Shown: piece after piece, positions 12,973 through 19,877 of the stretch
How positions within the stretch are numbered: the stretch's first letter is position 1
Layout: the number at the start of each line of letters is the position of its first letter
Origin: Lachnospiraceae bacterium
GTDB taxonomy: Bacteria > Bacillota_A > Clostridia > Lachnospirales > Lachnospiraceae
DNA length: 20,224 nucleotides
Assembly: GCA_017958245.1 (NCBI GenBank)
Contig: JAGDDC010000325.1
Coordinates: 1-20,224 of the forward strand
Direction: 5' to 3'
Position numbers and translations under genes: made by a program
Notes under the pieces: generated by a model
Told to the model about the DNA's origin: nothing
The model's input: the letters and a program-made list of their open reading frames with translations, nothing else
The model's database searches: none

Positions 12973-13749
12973 TCAGATGATCCCCGTGAGCAGCATGGTC
13001 GCCGCACATCCTATCGCGATGGCAAACGCCTTCAGCAGCGCCTCGCATATCCCCATGAGCCCCGAGACCGTGTCTCCCGTTATGATATCCCTGATCGACG
13101 TCGTGAGTGCGAGCCCCGGTATAAGCAGCATGATGTTTCCGATCACTATCTTGTCAAAAGACTGTCCGACTCCGATCGAGATCAGTCCCGCTATCAGCAT
13201 CGACATCACAAACGAGCTCATGAGCGTGGAGATGATCGGGTGGATCCTCAGCTTGTTTCCCGCGGTGACCATCAGGCAGACCGCGAGGCTCGCCACGGCT
13301 GAGGCAAATGCGTCGTACGCCCCGCCCCCGAAGAATACCGTGAAGGATGCTGCACCGAGCACGTATGAGAGGAGCTTCACGCCCATCCCGTAATGCTTTG
13401 TGTTGTAGATCACGTCATGTACACGCAGCTGCAGCTCCTGCAGGGAGACCGGCGACGCGCAAACGGACCTGGACAGCGCATTTGCCTTGGCGACCTTCTC
13501 GAGATCGACTCCCACGGAAGTGACCCTCCTCGACTGCGTTATAACACGGTCCTTTTTGGTGTGGACCGTCATCACCATCAGGTTGATGATCGTAAAGATA
13601 TCGACCTTCGGGAAACCGTAGGCCTTCCCGATGCGCCTTATGGTATCCTCAACCCTGTTGACTTCGGCGCCCGAGGTCAGCATGACCTCCCCTATGTCGA
13701 GGATCACGGACACAGCCATCTCTTCATCTTTTTCAGTCAGTATATCCAC
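12973..13749 (-). CDS. Threonine/serine exporter family, large subunit (DUF1212/YjjP-like)
   Basis: A 258-aa membrane protein. The cytoplasmic N-terminal half has the family motif GEVMLTSGAEVNRVEDTIRR (residues 20-39). Several membrane segments fill residues 125-258, including SFTVFFGGGAYDAFASAVAS, and LLIPGLALTTSIRDIITGD carries the conserved PG(x)nD-type motif. It pairs with the small subunit just downstream to form one exporter. The start is uncertain. GTG at 13749 has no well-spaced ribosome binding site, and a TGA in frame blocks extension beyond nine codons upstream. ATG at 13719 (codon 11) is the alternative. A strong AAAGGAG sits near 13790, too far from either, but in front of an 8-codon TTG ORF ending at the GTG. 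A 14-bp perfect palindrome (13797-13810) lies just upstream. Confidence 0.9.
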   Translation of the reverse strand: MDILTEKDEEMAVSVILDIGEVMLTSGAEVNRVEDTIRRIGKAYGFPKVDIFTIINLMVMTVHTKKDRVITQSRRVTSVGVDLEKVAKANALSRSVCASPVSLQELQLRVHDVIYNTKHYGMGVKLLSYVLGAASFTVFFGGGAYDAFASAVASLAVCLMVTAGNKLRIHPIISTLMSSFVMSMLIAGLISIGVGQSFDKIVIGNIMLLIPGLALTTSIRDIITGDTVSGLMGICEALLKAFAIAIGCAATMLLTGII

Positions 13750-13836
13750 TTCACCGCAAATGATCCGACCGCCTCAACGGACCGGATCTCCTTTCTGAAA
13801 GAATTCTTTCCTCCCGGCTGACTCACTTTTGGTGCT

Positions 13837-14379
13837 TTACCGGCTGCCTTTAAGTATATCACAAGACCGCTCTCTTTCATAGCGATCCAGGAACGCGGTG
13901 ATGCCTTTTAACAGATCCCTGTAGGTCGCCTCGAAATCCCCCGTGTACCAGGGGTCCGCGACGTCTCTGTCCGAACCCGCGAATTCGAGCATCCTGTAAA
14001 ACTTGCCGTCCGGATCGCCGCCCGTTATCCTGTTCATCCCTCTTATGTTTTCGCTGTCCATCCCGATGATGTAATCGAACACGCGATAGTCCTCGAGGGT
14101 CATTTGCCTCGCCCTGTGAGGCACAACAGGTATCCCCGCCGCCGCAAGCCTCCTCACGGTCCCGTGGTGCGGCCCGTTGCCGATCTCCTCCCTGCTCGTC
14201 GCCGCGGAATCGATCATAAACTCGTCCTCAAATCCGCGCTCCCTCACCATATAAATCATCATGCTCTCCGCCATCGTCGACCGGCAAATATTGCCGTGGC
14301 AGACAAACAGCACCTTTAGCACCCGCGCCTGCGCTTGGTCCCTTGGGGACGGGGTTAGGGGTTCATTTTCACGAATCAT
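13837..14379 (-). CDS. Low-molecular-weight protein tyrosine phosphatase with element-derived N-terminus
   Basis: A cysteine-based phosphatase of the arsenate-reductase-like LMW-PTP fold. The P-loop is CHGNICRS (nucleophile C27, R33) in VLKVLFVCHGNICRSTMAES, and the general-acid loop is VADPWYTGDF (D142). DYIIGMDSENIRG is also typical. These enzymes dephosphorylate tyrosine kinases or arginine-phosphorylated proteins in Firmicutes. ATG 14377-14379 is chosen because AAAGGA lies about 8 bases upstream; a TTG at 14397 would include that site. The first 19 residues (MIRENEPLTPSPRDQAQAR) have no counterpart in the usual fold, where the cysteine is near residue 8. Residues 4-13 are encoded by the left terminal repeat of the neighbouring transposase element, and the start codon and ribosome binding site lie inside the element. 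Confidence 0.93.
   Translation of the reverse strand: MIRENEPLTPSPRDQAQARVLKVLFVCHGNICRSTMAESMMIYMVRERGFEDEFMIDSAATSREEIGNGPHHGTVRRLAAAGIPVVPHRARQMTLEDYRVFDYIIGMDSENIRGMNRITGGDPDGKFYRMLEFAGSDRDVADPWYTGDFEATYRDLLKGITAFLDRYERERSCDILKGSR
14340..14369 (-). repeat. Left terminal REP-like repeat of the RAYT element
   Basis: Inverted copy of 15218-15247 with two mismatches. It can fold as a G/C hairpin around GGGGAC. Read on the minus strand it is coding sequence for phosphatase residues about 4-13. Confidence 0.9.
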
Positions 14380-14391
14380 ATTGCTTTTTCC

Positions 14392-14421
14392 TTTCAAATG
14401 GAATATATTTCTATGTATAAT
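14392..14421 (+). promoter_or_regulatory. Possible promoter of the transposase gene
   Basis: TTTCAA (14392-14397) and a perfect TATAAT (14416-14421) with an 18-base spacer. AGGAGA precedes the ATG at 14454. The same 84-bp AT-rich stretch also holds the leader of the divergent phosphatase gene. Confidence 0.45.
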
Positions 14422-14453
14422 CTTATATCATATTCAAGCTTCTAGGAGAATAT

Positions 14454-15224
14454 ATGCCAAGAAAACCACGCATTTTCAGTCCTACCGGCATATATCATAT
14501 CATTCTTCGTTCTATTAATCAGCATATCATCTTCGAAGAGGATGCCGATTATCAAAAGATGCTTTTCATCCTATCTGACTGCAAGAGAACATTTGATATT
14601 GATATATATGCCTATTGTCTTATGGACAATCACATTCATCTATTGATCCATTCCGGAGAAGATCATTTAGCATCTTTCTTTCAAAGTCTGGGAACCCGTT
14701 TTGTCCGTTGGTACAACACCAAGTATCAACGCTCGGGGCACTTATTTCAAGACAGATATTACAGTATTCCCGTGGAAAAAGAACAACAATACCTGTCTAC
14801 ACTCGCTTATATCCACAATAATCCTGTGAAATCCTCACTCTGTCGATATCCGTCCGAATACCGATGGAGCAGTTACAATGCTTTCTACGGTCAAAAAAAT
14901 CCTTTGGTCGACACATCGTTTTCTTTTCAAATGGCCGGCTCAAAGGATCTTTTACTTCAGTTTTTTACCACCGATTCTACTCATTTCGATGACTCTCAGG
15001 TCATACCGGCCTTAGAAAAGACCAGACAGTTTATGCCCGACAAGGATGCACTGATCATTTTCAAAGAAGTCACCAAACTGTCTTCGACCTCCGAGGCGGT
15101 TAATCTCCCCAAAAGCCTTCGAAACAAGTACATGGATATTCTTCACAAGAAAGGACTGACCCATAAACAAATAGCTCGCCTAATGGATGTATCGGTATCC
15201 ACCGTGAAACGTTGTTCAAAATGA
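14454..15224 (+). CDS. REP-associated tyrosine transposase (Y1/HUH transposase family, RAYT)
   Basis: A 256-aa HUH-type single-strand transposase related to IS200/IS605 TnpA. It starts MPRKPRIFSPTGIYHIILRS, typical of RAYTs. The metal-binding HUH motif is H60-I-H62 in CLMDNHIHLLIHS, and the probable nucleophile is Y119 in LAYIHNNPVK (Y113 is the alternative). RSGHLFQDRYYSIPVEKEQQ is also characteristic of the family. The C-terminus has a helix-turn-helix-like segment, GLTHKQIARLMDVSVSTVKR (residues 233-252), probably for recognition of the REP ends. RAYTs act on flanking palindromic REP sequences, and such repeats are present at both ends here. The start is ATG 14454 after TAGGAGAATAT. The gene is intact, and both its AT-rich composition and its codon usage differ from neighbouring genes, indicating lateral origin. 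Confidence 0.95.
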   Translation: MPRKPRIFSPTGIYHIILRSINQHIIFEEDADYQKMLFILSDCKRTFDIDIYAYCLMDNHIHLLIHSGEDHLASFFQSLGTRFVRWYNTKYQRSGHLFQDRYYSIPVEKEQQYLSTLAYIHNNPVKSSLCRYPSEYRWSSYNAFYGQKNPLVDTSFSFQMAGSKDLLLQFFTTDSTHFDDSQVIPALEKTRQFMPDKDALIIFKEVTKLSSTSEAVNLPKSLRNKYMDILHKKGLTHKQIARLMDVSVSTVKRCSK

Positions 15225-15269
15225 CCCCCTAACCCCGTCCCCACGGGTTCACCCCGTCCCCACGGGTTC
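15218..15269 (+). repeat. Right terminal REP-like repeat, with perfect 19-bp tandem duplication
   Basis: The 30-base end at 15218-15247 matches the left end in inverted orientation. Within it a 19-base unit ACCCCGTCCCCACGGGTTC occurs twice without a gap or mismatch (15232-15250 and 15251-15269). Each unit can form a hairpin with a C-rich loop and one bulged base. The minus strand of the outer unit encodes the flavodiiron tail EPVGTG and its TGA. Confidence 0.93.
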
Positions 15270-16466
15270 ATCCCTGCACAGCTCCTCTGCCAGATCATCG
15301 ATCTGCTTTTTGCTCACGTCGTTCAGCGTCGAAGCGATATGGACCGTCGTGTCCGTAAACTGGATATCCTTGCTGTTCTCGAACATCTTCGTGATCGTCC
15401 TCGCAACCTGCGGCGCCCACGATCCGTTTTCTATGATACCTATCGTGCGCTTGCGGTAGCCCCTCTCGATCAAATGCTCGACAAATGTGCGCATGAACGG
15501 GAATATATCCGCATTGTAAGTAGTCGTCGCAAGCACCAGCTTGCCGTATCTGAACGCATCCTCGACGCACTCCGCCATGTCCTCGCGCGCGAGATCGGAG
15601 ATCGCGACCTTCGGGCAGCCCTTGCTCCTGAGCTTCTCGGAGAGCAGCTCCGCAGCCTGCTTCGTGTGCCCGTACACGCTCGTGTAGGCGATGAAGATCC
15701 CCTCGCTCTCGGCCTCGTAGGACGACCAGATGTCATACTTCTTGAGGAAATGCGCGAGATCCCTCTTGAGCACCGGCCCGTGCAGGGGGCAGATCACCTC
15801 TATCTCAAGCCCCGCCGCCTTCTTCAGGACAGCCTGCACCTGAGCGCCGTATTTGCCGACTATGCCGAAGTAATACCTTCTCGCCTCGCAGTCCCAAGCG
15901 GAAGAGTCGACCGCGATGTCGCCCTCCGGGTCGTCAACATCATTTGCGCCGAACTTGCCGAAACCGTCTGCAGAGAACAGGACCTTGTCGCAGCTGTCGT
16001 AGGTCATGATGACCTCGGGCCAGTGTACCATGGGCGCCGTGACGAAAGTGAGCGTGTGTTTTCCGAGCTCGAGCGTATCGCCCTCTCCCACGATCACTCT
16101 GTTCTCCTCAAACTCCGTTCCGAAGAAGTTCTTCATCATCGCAAATGCTTTTGCCGAGGCAACGATCGCAGCATCGGGATAAGTCTTTTTAAAATTCAGG
16201 ATATTGGCCGAATGATCGGGCTCCATGTGCTGGACTATCAGGTAATCGGGCTTTCTTCCCCCAAGCGCCTTCCCTATGTTGTCGAGCCATTCGTGCGTGA
16301 ACTTCGCGTCCACGGTGTCCATCACCGCAATCTTTCCGTCGAGTATCACGTAAGAATTGTAGGCCATGCCGAGCGGGACGTCATACTGTCCCTCAAAAAG
16401 ATCGATCTTGTGGTCGTTCACGCCCACGTACCTGATGTCGTTAGAAACCGTCATATCATTTGCCAT
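15249..16466 (-). CDS. FprA-type flavodiiron protein (A-type flavoprotein)
   Basis: Flavodiiron proteins reduce O2 to water and/or NO to N2O in anaerobes, using a non-heme diiron site and FMN; they act in the cytoplasm, usually with rubredoxin or F420H2 as donor. The 405-aa protein has the beta-lactamase-like domain with iron ligands H80, E82, D84 (HMEPDH), H148 (MVHWPEVIM), D167 (SADGFGKFG) and H229 (CPLHGPV). The flavodoxin domain starts near 254 with FMN loop YTSVYGHTK. ATG 16464-16466 follows AAGGAGGATTTGGC. The enzyme is complete, but its last residues (EPVGTG) and the stop codon come from the transposase element's right repeat, so the native C-terminus was probably different by a few residues. 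The preceding gene on this strand ends 52 bp upstream; no clear separate promoter was seen. Confidence 0.95.
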   Translation of the reverse strand: MANDMTVSNDIRYVGVNDHKIDLFEGQYDVPLGMAYNSYVILDGKIAVMDTVDAKFTHEWLDNIGKALGGRKPDYLIVQHMEPDHSANILNFKKTYPDAAIVASAKAFAMMKNFFGTEFEENRVIVGEGDTLELGKHTLTFVTAPMVHWPEVIMTYDSCDKVLFSADGFGKFGANDVDDPEGDIAVDSSAWDCEARRYYFGIVGKYGAQVQAVLKKAAGLEIEVICPLHGPVLKRDLAHFLKKYDIWSSYEAESEGIFIAYTSVYGHTKQAAELLSEKLRSKGCPKVAISDLAREDMAECVEDAFRYGKLVLATTTYNADIFPFMRTFVEHLIERGYRKRTIGIIENGSWAPQVARTITKMFENSKDIQFTDTTVHIASTLNDVSKKQIDDLAEELCRDEPVGTG

Positions 16467-16518
16467 GCCAAATCCTCCTTTTATGATCAGTAAACAGCTC
16501 CCTCAGCAGTCCCTTCCT

Positions 16519-18519
16519 CTACTCCTGTTTGAAGAAAAACAGACTGCCGCCGAACCTGAAGTTCTTGTCCGTGTTGAAGCCCGCCACAACGTACTTCAGG
16601 TCATCCGATGCGTAGAGCGAGAAGCAGAGCGAATCCGATGTCGCATCCGGAACAACTTCCTTTTCAAAGAGCGTCTCTCCGGTCTTTGTGTCGTACACTG
16701 CAAACCTTCCGCCGTCCTTTACCAGTATCCTCTTCCCGTCGGCGCTCCATTTTGCCGCCATACCGGCGTATTTGCCGCAGACAGAGAAGACCTTGAGCAG
16801 CTTCCCGGTCTTTAAGTCAAAGATAGCCGAGTTGACGGGGGAGTAATCTCCTCCCTTGTCGTTGCCCCACCAGAGCTTCGTCCCGTCGGGCGAGACGGCA
16901 AGCCCCGTCCCCCTGCAGTCAACAGGGTAATCCCACACTTTCTTTCCCGTCTTTCTGTCAAGCGCGATGAGGGCGTATCCGTCGCTCTTTGTGGTGGTGA
17001 CAAACAGATCACCCGCCACGACGCTCTCTGTGCCCCAGCCCTGTATGAAGGCCTTCCACGAGAGCTCTCCCGTCTCTGTCTTGTAGCAGATCGCGTAGCC
17101 CGTCCCGCAGGTCAGGTACACATATCCGTCGTCCGAAAAATCGATCGTCCTTATCTGTCCGTCGACCTTCACGTTCCAGATCACCTTGTTCTTCTTCCAG
17201 TCGATCATCCAGAACTGTCCGCCCGTGGACGAGTAGGCCAAAAGAGAGTTGTCCGGAGAGAGTCGTGCGCAGTAGCTCTCCTCGGTCTTGTCCCTCATGT
17301 ACTCTTCCGTGAACTCGTTGAGACACGGCATCTCGTCGGGCGTCCTGTAGAGTTCTTTGCCCTTTTTGTCGTAAATGACCGCGTTCGACGCCCTGTCCCC
17401 GGCAAACTCACTTGTCACAAGGATGTACTCTCCGTCGTCCGACACGTCCACATAGGGTGTCTCTGAGGGAAGCTCCTTCTCAAAGAGCACTTTTCCCGTC
17501 TGTGTGACGACCACAAGCTTTCTCTTCCCTTCCGTCTCGGCCTTGGGAAGCATGGTGTGGAAGGGTACCGTCGCTATCACGCTGCCGTCTTTCGAGGCGT
17601 CAAGGTCGTAGGCCTGTATCCCCAGATCCATCACCTTGGTCTGCTTGTAAGAGAGCTTCGCGTTCCGCTTCCTAAGCTTTATGTTCTTTTTAATTGCCTT
17701 CTTTGCGGGCTTTACCACGACGGTCTTTGACATATATCCGTCGACCCTCGTCGTGATCGCATACTCGCTGTACATGCCTCTGTACTTGCTGTAGTAGGGC
17801 ATGACCTTCACGCTGTAGAAGCCCTTGCTGTCGGTGAACACCGAGTTGAAGCTCGCCCAGCCCGAAGTGATCAGCACGTTCGCGTTCGGGATCGGCTTCC
17901 CCGCGCCGTCTTTCAGGTATCCGCTTATGCTGACCTTGCAGTTCTTCCCCGAAGTCAGGCTCTTTTGGGATATCGTGCGGAACACGGCCCCGACCGTCAC
18001 CTTCTGCTCTTTGGCTTCCTTTGCAAAGAAGCCTTCGTCCTCCGCCTCCCTGACCGTGCAGGGTATCGTGATCTCGACCTTCTGCTTCTTTTTGTCCTTC
18101 AGCCCGTCCTTGTTCATGACTTCCAGCGAGATCTGCATCATGCCCGTCTCATGGGGCTTCAGGTGGAAGTCCCACTGGGGATGTACCGTGCCCAGCCACA
18201 AATGATCCGTGACCGCCTTCGACCCGGTGATCTTTATATCGTTGTCATAGTGAAACAGCTGGTAGTGATCGCCCGTGTTCCTCACTTCGATCTCCACTAC
18301 CGTCACTCTGTCGCAGGGGATGGTGAAAGCGTAGTTCTTCTCACCCCACAGCTCGATATCGCCGCATTTTGCGAGGAGGACCGGGTCTGCCAGCTCGCAC
18401 TGGCGGTCGACCTTCCGTGCATTTGCCCCTTTTGAGGGAACGAACAACACTCCAAGCAAAAGCAGAGCCAGAAAAGACAAGGTCTTTAACTTGAAAATGA
18501 TCCTTTTCTCAGATTTCAT
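16519..18519 (-). CDS. Secreted protein with carboxypeptidase-regulatory-like and PQQ-like beta-propeller domains
   Basis: A 666-aa exported protein. The signal peptide has basic KSEKRIIFKLK, the hydrophobic core LSFLALLLLGVLFV, and a likely cleavage after GANA (near residue 35). No lipobox or sortase motif is seen. Residues about 40-170 are a beta-rich region of unknown type (FHLKPHETGMMQISLEV). Residues 200-275 resemble a carboxypeptidase regulatory-like domain (SGYLKDGAGKPIPNANVLIT, TDSKGFYSVKV). The rest is a propeller-like run of repeats, for example TQTGKVLFEKELP, TETGELSWKAF, DRKTGKKVWDYPV and DTKTGETLFEKEV, as in PQQ/WD40-like quinoprotein folds, though no cofactor site can be assigned. 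ATG 18519 is preferred because GAGGT sits just upstream; an in-frame GTG at 18531 overlaps that site. Function unknown, perhaps extracellular binding. Confidence 0.9.
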   Translation of the reverse strand: MKSEKRIIFKLKTLSFLALLLLGVLFVPSKGANARKVDRQCELADPVLLAKCGDIELWGEKNYAFTIPCDRVTVVEIEVRNTGDHYQLFHYDNDIKITGSKAVTDHLWLGTVHPQWDFHLKPHETGMMQISLEVMNKDGLKDKKKQKVEITIPCTVREAEDEGFFAKEAKEQKVTVGAVFRTISQKSLTSGKNCKVSISGYLKDGAGKPIPNANVLITSGWASFNSVFTDSKGFYSVKVMPYYSKYRGMYSEYAITTRVDGYMSKTVVVKPAKKAIKKNIKLRKRNAKLSYKQTKVMDLGIQAYDLDASKDGSVIATVPFHTMLPKAETEGKRKLVVVTQTGKVLFEKELPSETPYVDVSDDGEYILVTSEFAGDRASNAVIYDKKGKELYRTPDEMPCLNEFTEEYMRDKTEESYCARLSPDNSLLAYSSTGGQFWMIDWKKNKVIWNVKVDGQIRTIDFSDDGYVYLTCGTGYAICYKTETGELSWKAFIQGWGTESVVAGDLFVTTTKSDGYALIALDRKTGKKVWDYPVDCRGTGLAVSPDGTKLWWGNDKGGDYSPVNSAIFDLKTGKLLKVFSVCGKYAGMAAKWSADGKRILVKDGGRFAVYDTKTGETLFEKEVVPDATSDSLCFSLYASDDLKYVVAGFNTDKNFRFGGSLFFFKQE

Positions 18520-18573
18520 ATCCAACCTCACTTTCCGGGGCCTCGCAGGGCCTCATCCTGCCGCGTGCTTCTC

Positions 18574-19248
18574 CTACAGTCCTTCCACGTAGGCAACGCC
18601 CTCCATCTCCATGATGCTCGTCACAAGGAGGTCGTGGTTCCTCTTCTCCTTGGATTTCAGCACCATGACGTAGGCGTGCTTCCCTTCCTCGTAGGTCGCG
18701 TCGTGCTCGGTCCTTATGTTCTCGATCACCAGATCCATCTCTTTCAGCTTGTTCATGAAATCTCCGAGGTTTACGGATCTCATGAGCTCAACATATATCT
18801 CCACCACTCTGGAGGTCTGGCGCATCTTGTTGTCCAGGCGGTGTACGAGTGACAGGACGATGAAGATGACTGCTCCGCCCAGGACCGCAGCCTCGTAGAG
18901 CCCGATGCCCACGGCCAGTCCCACCGCTGCGGACGCCCAAAGTCCAGCGGCCGTTGTCAGTCCTTTGATCTGATTCCTCCTCGTGACGACGATCGTGCCC
19001 GCGCCGAGGAAACCTATGCCGCTCACGACCTGAGCTCCCATCCTCACGGGATCTCCCGTTTGAAAAGTCTGATGGATATACTGGTTCGTGAGCATGATGA
19101 GCGCCGATCCCACGCAGACCAGCATATAGGTTCTGAGTCCTGCGGGCCTGTTCTTCAAGCCTCGCTCGAGTCCGATCACTCCGCCTAAAGCGACCGCGGC
19201 AACTATCCTCACAACTATCGCCAGAACTGTTACTTCACGTACCTCCAT
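18574..19248 (-). CDS. MgtC/SapB family membrane protein
   Basis: A 224-aa protein with hydrophobic N-terminal segments followed by a cytoplasmic C-terminal domain (about 145-224) of the ACT-like type seen in MgtC relatives. Family hallmarks are GGVIGLERGLKNRPAGLRTY (residues 22-41), GAQVVSGIGFLGAGTIV (71-87) and GLTTAAGLWASAAVGLAVG (96-114), all matching the MgtC signature. MgtC proteins are linked to growth at low magnesium and, in pathogens, to inhibition of F-type ATP synthase; many Firmicutes members have no tested role. The start is ATG 19248 because the conserved MEVREVTVLAIVVR begins there and AAGGGGTGA precedes it. The frame stays open upstream only because it passes through the opposite side of other sequence. 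It is 54 bp ahead of the secreted propeller gene. Confidence 0.93.
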   Translation of the reverse strand: MEVREVTVLAIVVRIVAAVALGGVIGLERGLKNRPAGLRTYMLVCVGSALIMLTNQYIHQTFQTGDPVRMGAQVVSGIGFLGAGTIVVTRRNQIKGLTTAAGLWASAAVGLAVGIGLYEAAVLGGAVIFIVLSLVHRLDNKMRQTSRVVEIYVELMRSVNLGDFMNKLKEMDLVIENIRTEHDATYEEGKHAYVMVLKSKEKRNHDLLVTSIMEMEGVAYVEGL

Positions 19249-19290
19249 AGTCAGTGTCACCCCTTTTTTTTTCCAAAGAAAGTTATGCCT

Positions 19291-19326
19291 AAAACCCTCC
19301 CCGCCGCTTGCGGCAGAGAGGGTTTT
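19291..19326 (-). terminator. Hairpin terminator after the zinc-ribbon gene
   Basis: AAAACCCTC (19291-19299) pairs with GAGGGTTTT (19318-19326); an inner GCCG/CGGC helix closes on a CTTG loop. On the minus strand it lies 30 bp after the zinc-ribbon stop codon. The T-run is only four bases, so it may be weak and allow some read-through into mgtC. Confidence 0.65.
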
Positions 19327-19355
19327 AACTACCATCATCCTGTAAGGCTTCAGGC

Positions 19356-19835
19356 TCACCACCTGAAGACCCTGCTTATAGAGTCGATTATCGACAGCCA
19401 GTATATGCATCCGACAGCGCCTGTTACGATGCCCGCTATCGCCATGCCCTTGCCGCCCATCTTTCTTGCGAGGCTCACTATGCCAAAGATCAGCGCAAGC
19501 ACGCCGAGCGTGATGGCCAAATAAGGAAGCCACGAGAAAACGACCGAGCATATCCCGATGACCATGGACGCTATCGCAAGTCCCTTTGAAGGCTCCTGAA
19601 TGCCCTGAGGACGGTATCCCTGCTGCCCTGCGGGCCCGTACCCACCGGGCTGTCCGTTTCCGTATCCACCCTGCTGCCCTGCAGGCCCGTATCCGCCCTG
19701 CTGTCCGTTTCCGTATCCGCCGGGCGCGTCATAACGGCTGTCCTGCTGCTGTGCGACAGGCGCACCGCAGTTCGGGCAAAAACTAACATTATCCGGGATC
19801 TGTTTCCCGCAGCTTGAACAGTAAATATAGCTCAT
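19356..19835 (-). CDS. Zinc-ribbon, GYG/Gln-rich repeat, DUF4190-like membrane protein
   Basis: A 159-aa protein in three parts. The N-terminal zinc ribbon is YCSSCGKQIPDNVSFCPNCG with C6, C9, C20 and C23. A low-complexity stretch (residues 36-78) consists of Gly, Tyr, Gln and Pro, built from two 17-residue repeats. The C-terminal part has two to three hydrophobic segments (GLAIASMVIGICSVVFSWLP, ITLGVLALIFGIVSLA, GMAIAGIVTGAVGCIYWL), arranged as in DUF4190 proteins. ATG 19835 follows AAAGGAGAAGATC. These proteins are common in Clostridia, but no biochemical role is known to me. The zinc ribbon would face the cytoplasm. It follows the 19878 gene by 42 bp on the same strand. Confidence 0.9.
   Translation of the reverse strand: MSYIYCSSCGKQIPDNVSFCPNCGAPVAQQQDSRYDAPGGYGNGQQGGYGPAGQQGGYGNGQPGGYGPAGQQGYRPQGIQEPSKGLAIASMVIGICSVVFSWLPYLAITLGVLALIFGIVSLARKMGGKGMAIAGIVTGAVGCIYWLSIIDSISRVFRW
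19620..19721 (-). repeat. 51-bp tandem repeat in the zinc-ribbon gene, two units
   Basis: Units 19671-19721 and 19620-19670 encode GGYGNGQQGGYGPAGQQ and GGYGNGQPGGYGPAGQQ, which differ by one residue. Each unit is itself two similar GGYG halves. Confidence 0.85.
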
Positions 19836-19877
19836 GATCTTCTCCTTTTCTCCTTTACTCTGTCAGACGATATGTCA

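Larger units (their letters stand above)
14340..15269 (+). mobile_element. REP-associated tyrosine transposase (RAYT) element with inverted REP ends
   Basis: A single transposase gene is bounded by inverted 30-base ends: 14340-14369 (minus strand AAAATGAACCCCTAACCCCG continuing with TCCCCAAGGG) and 15218-15247 (plus strand AAAATGACCCCCTAACCCCG continuing with TCCCCACGGG). They match at 28 of 30 positions. The right end is extended by a second unit to 15269. Base composition is visibly AT-richer than the flanks. The transposase stop codon lies inside the right end. The left end overlaps the phosphatase coding region and the right end overlaps the flavodiiron coding region. Outer boundaries are uncertain by a few bases. 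Confidence 0.88.

Noticed and set aside
13764..13789. GATCCG/CGGATC inverted repeat as terminator of the phosphatase gene
   Set aside because: The stem is imperfect and no T-run follows in either direction.
15339..16493. 384-codon plus-strand frame opposite the flavodiiron gene
   Set aside because: Long only because of GC-rich third positions on the other strand; the product is unlike any protein and is rich in Arg/His/Asp as typical antisense frames are.
19249..19551. 100-residue upstream extension of the MgtC-like protein
   Set aside because: Conserved family sequence begins at ATG 19248 with a ribosome binding site. The extension runs through the terminator hairpin and antiparallel-frame sequence of the zinc-ribbon gene on the same strand.
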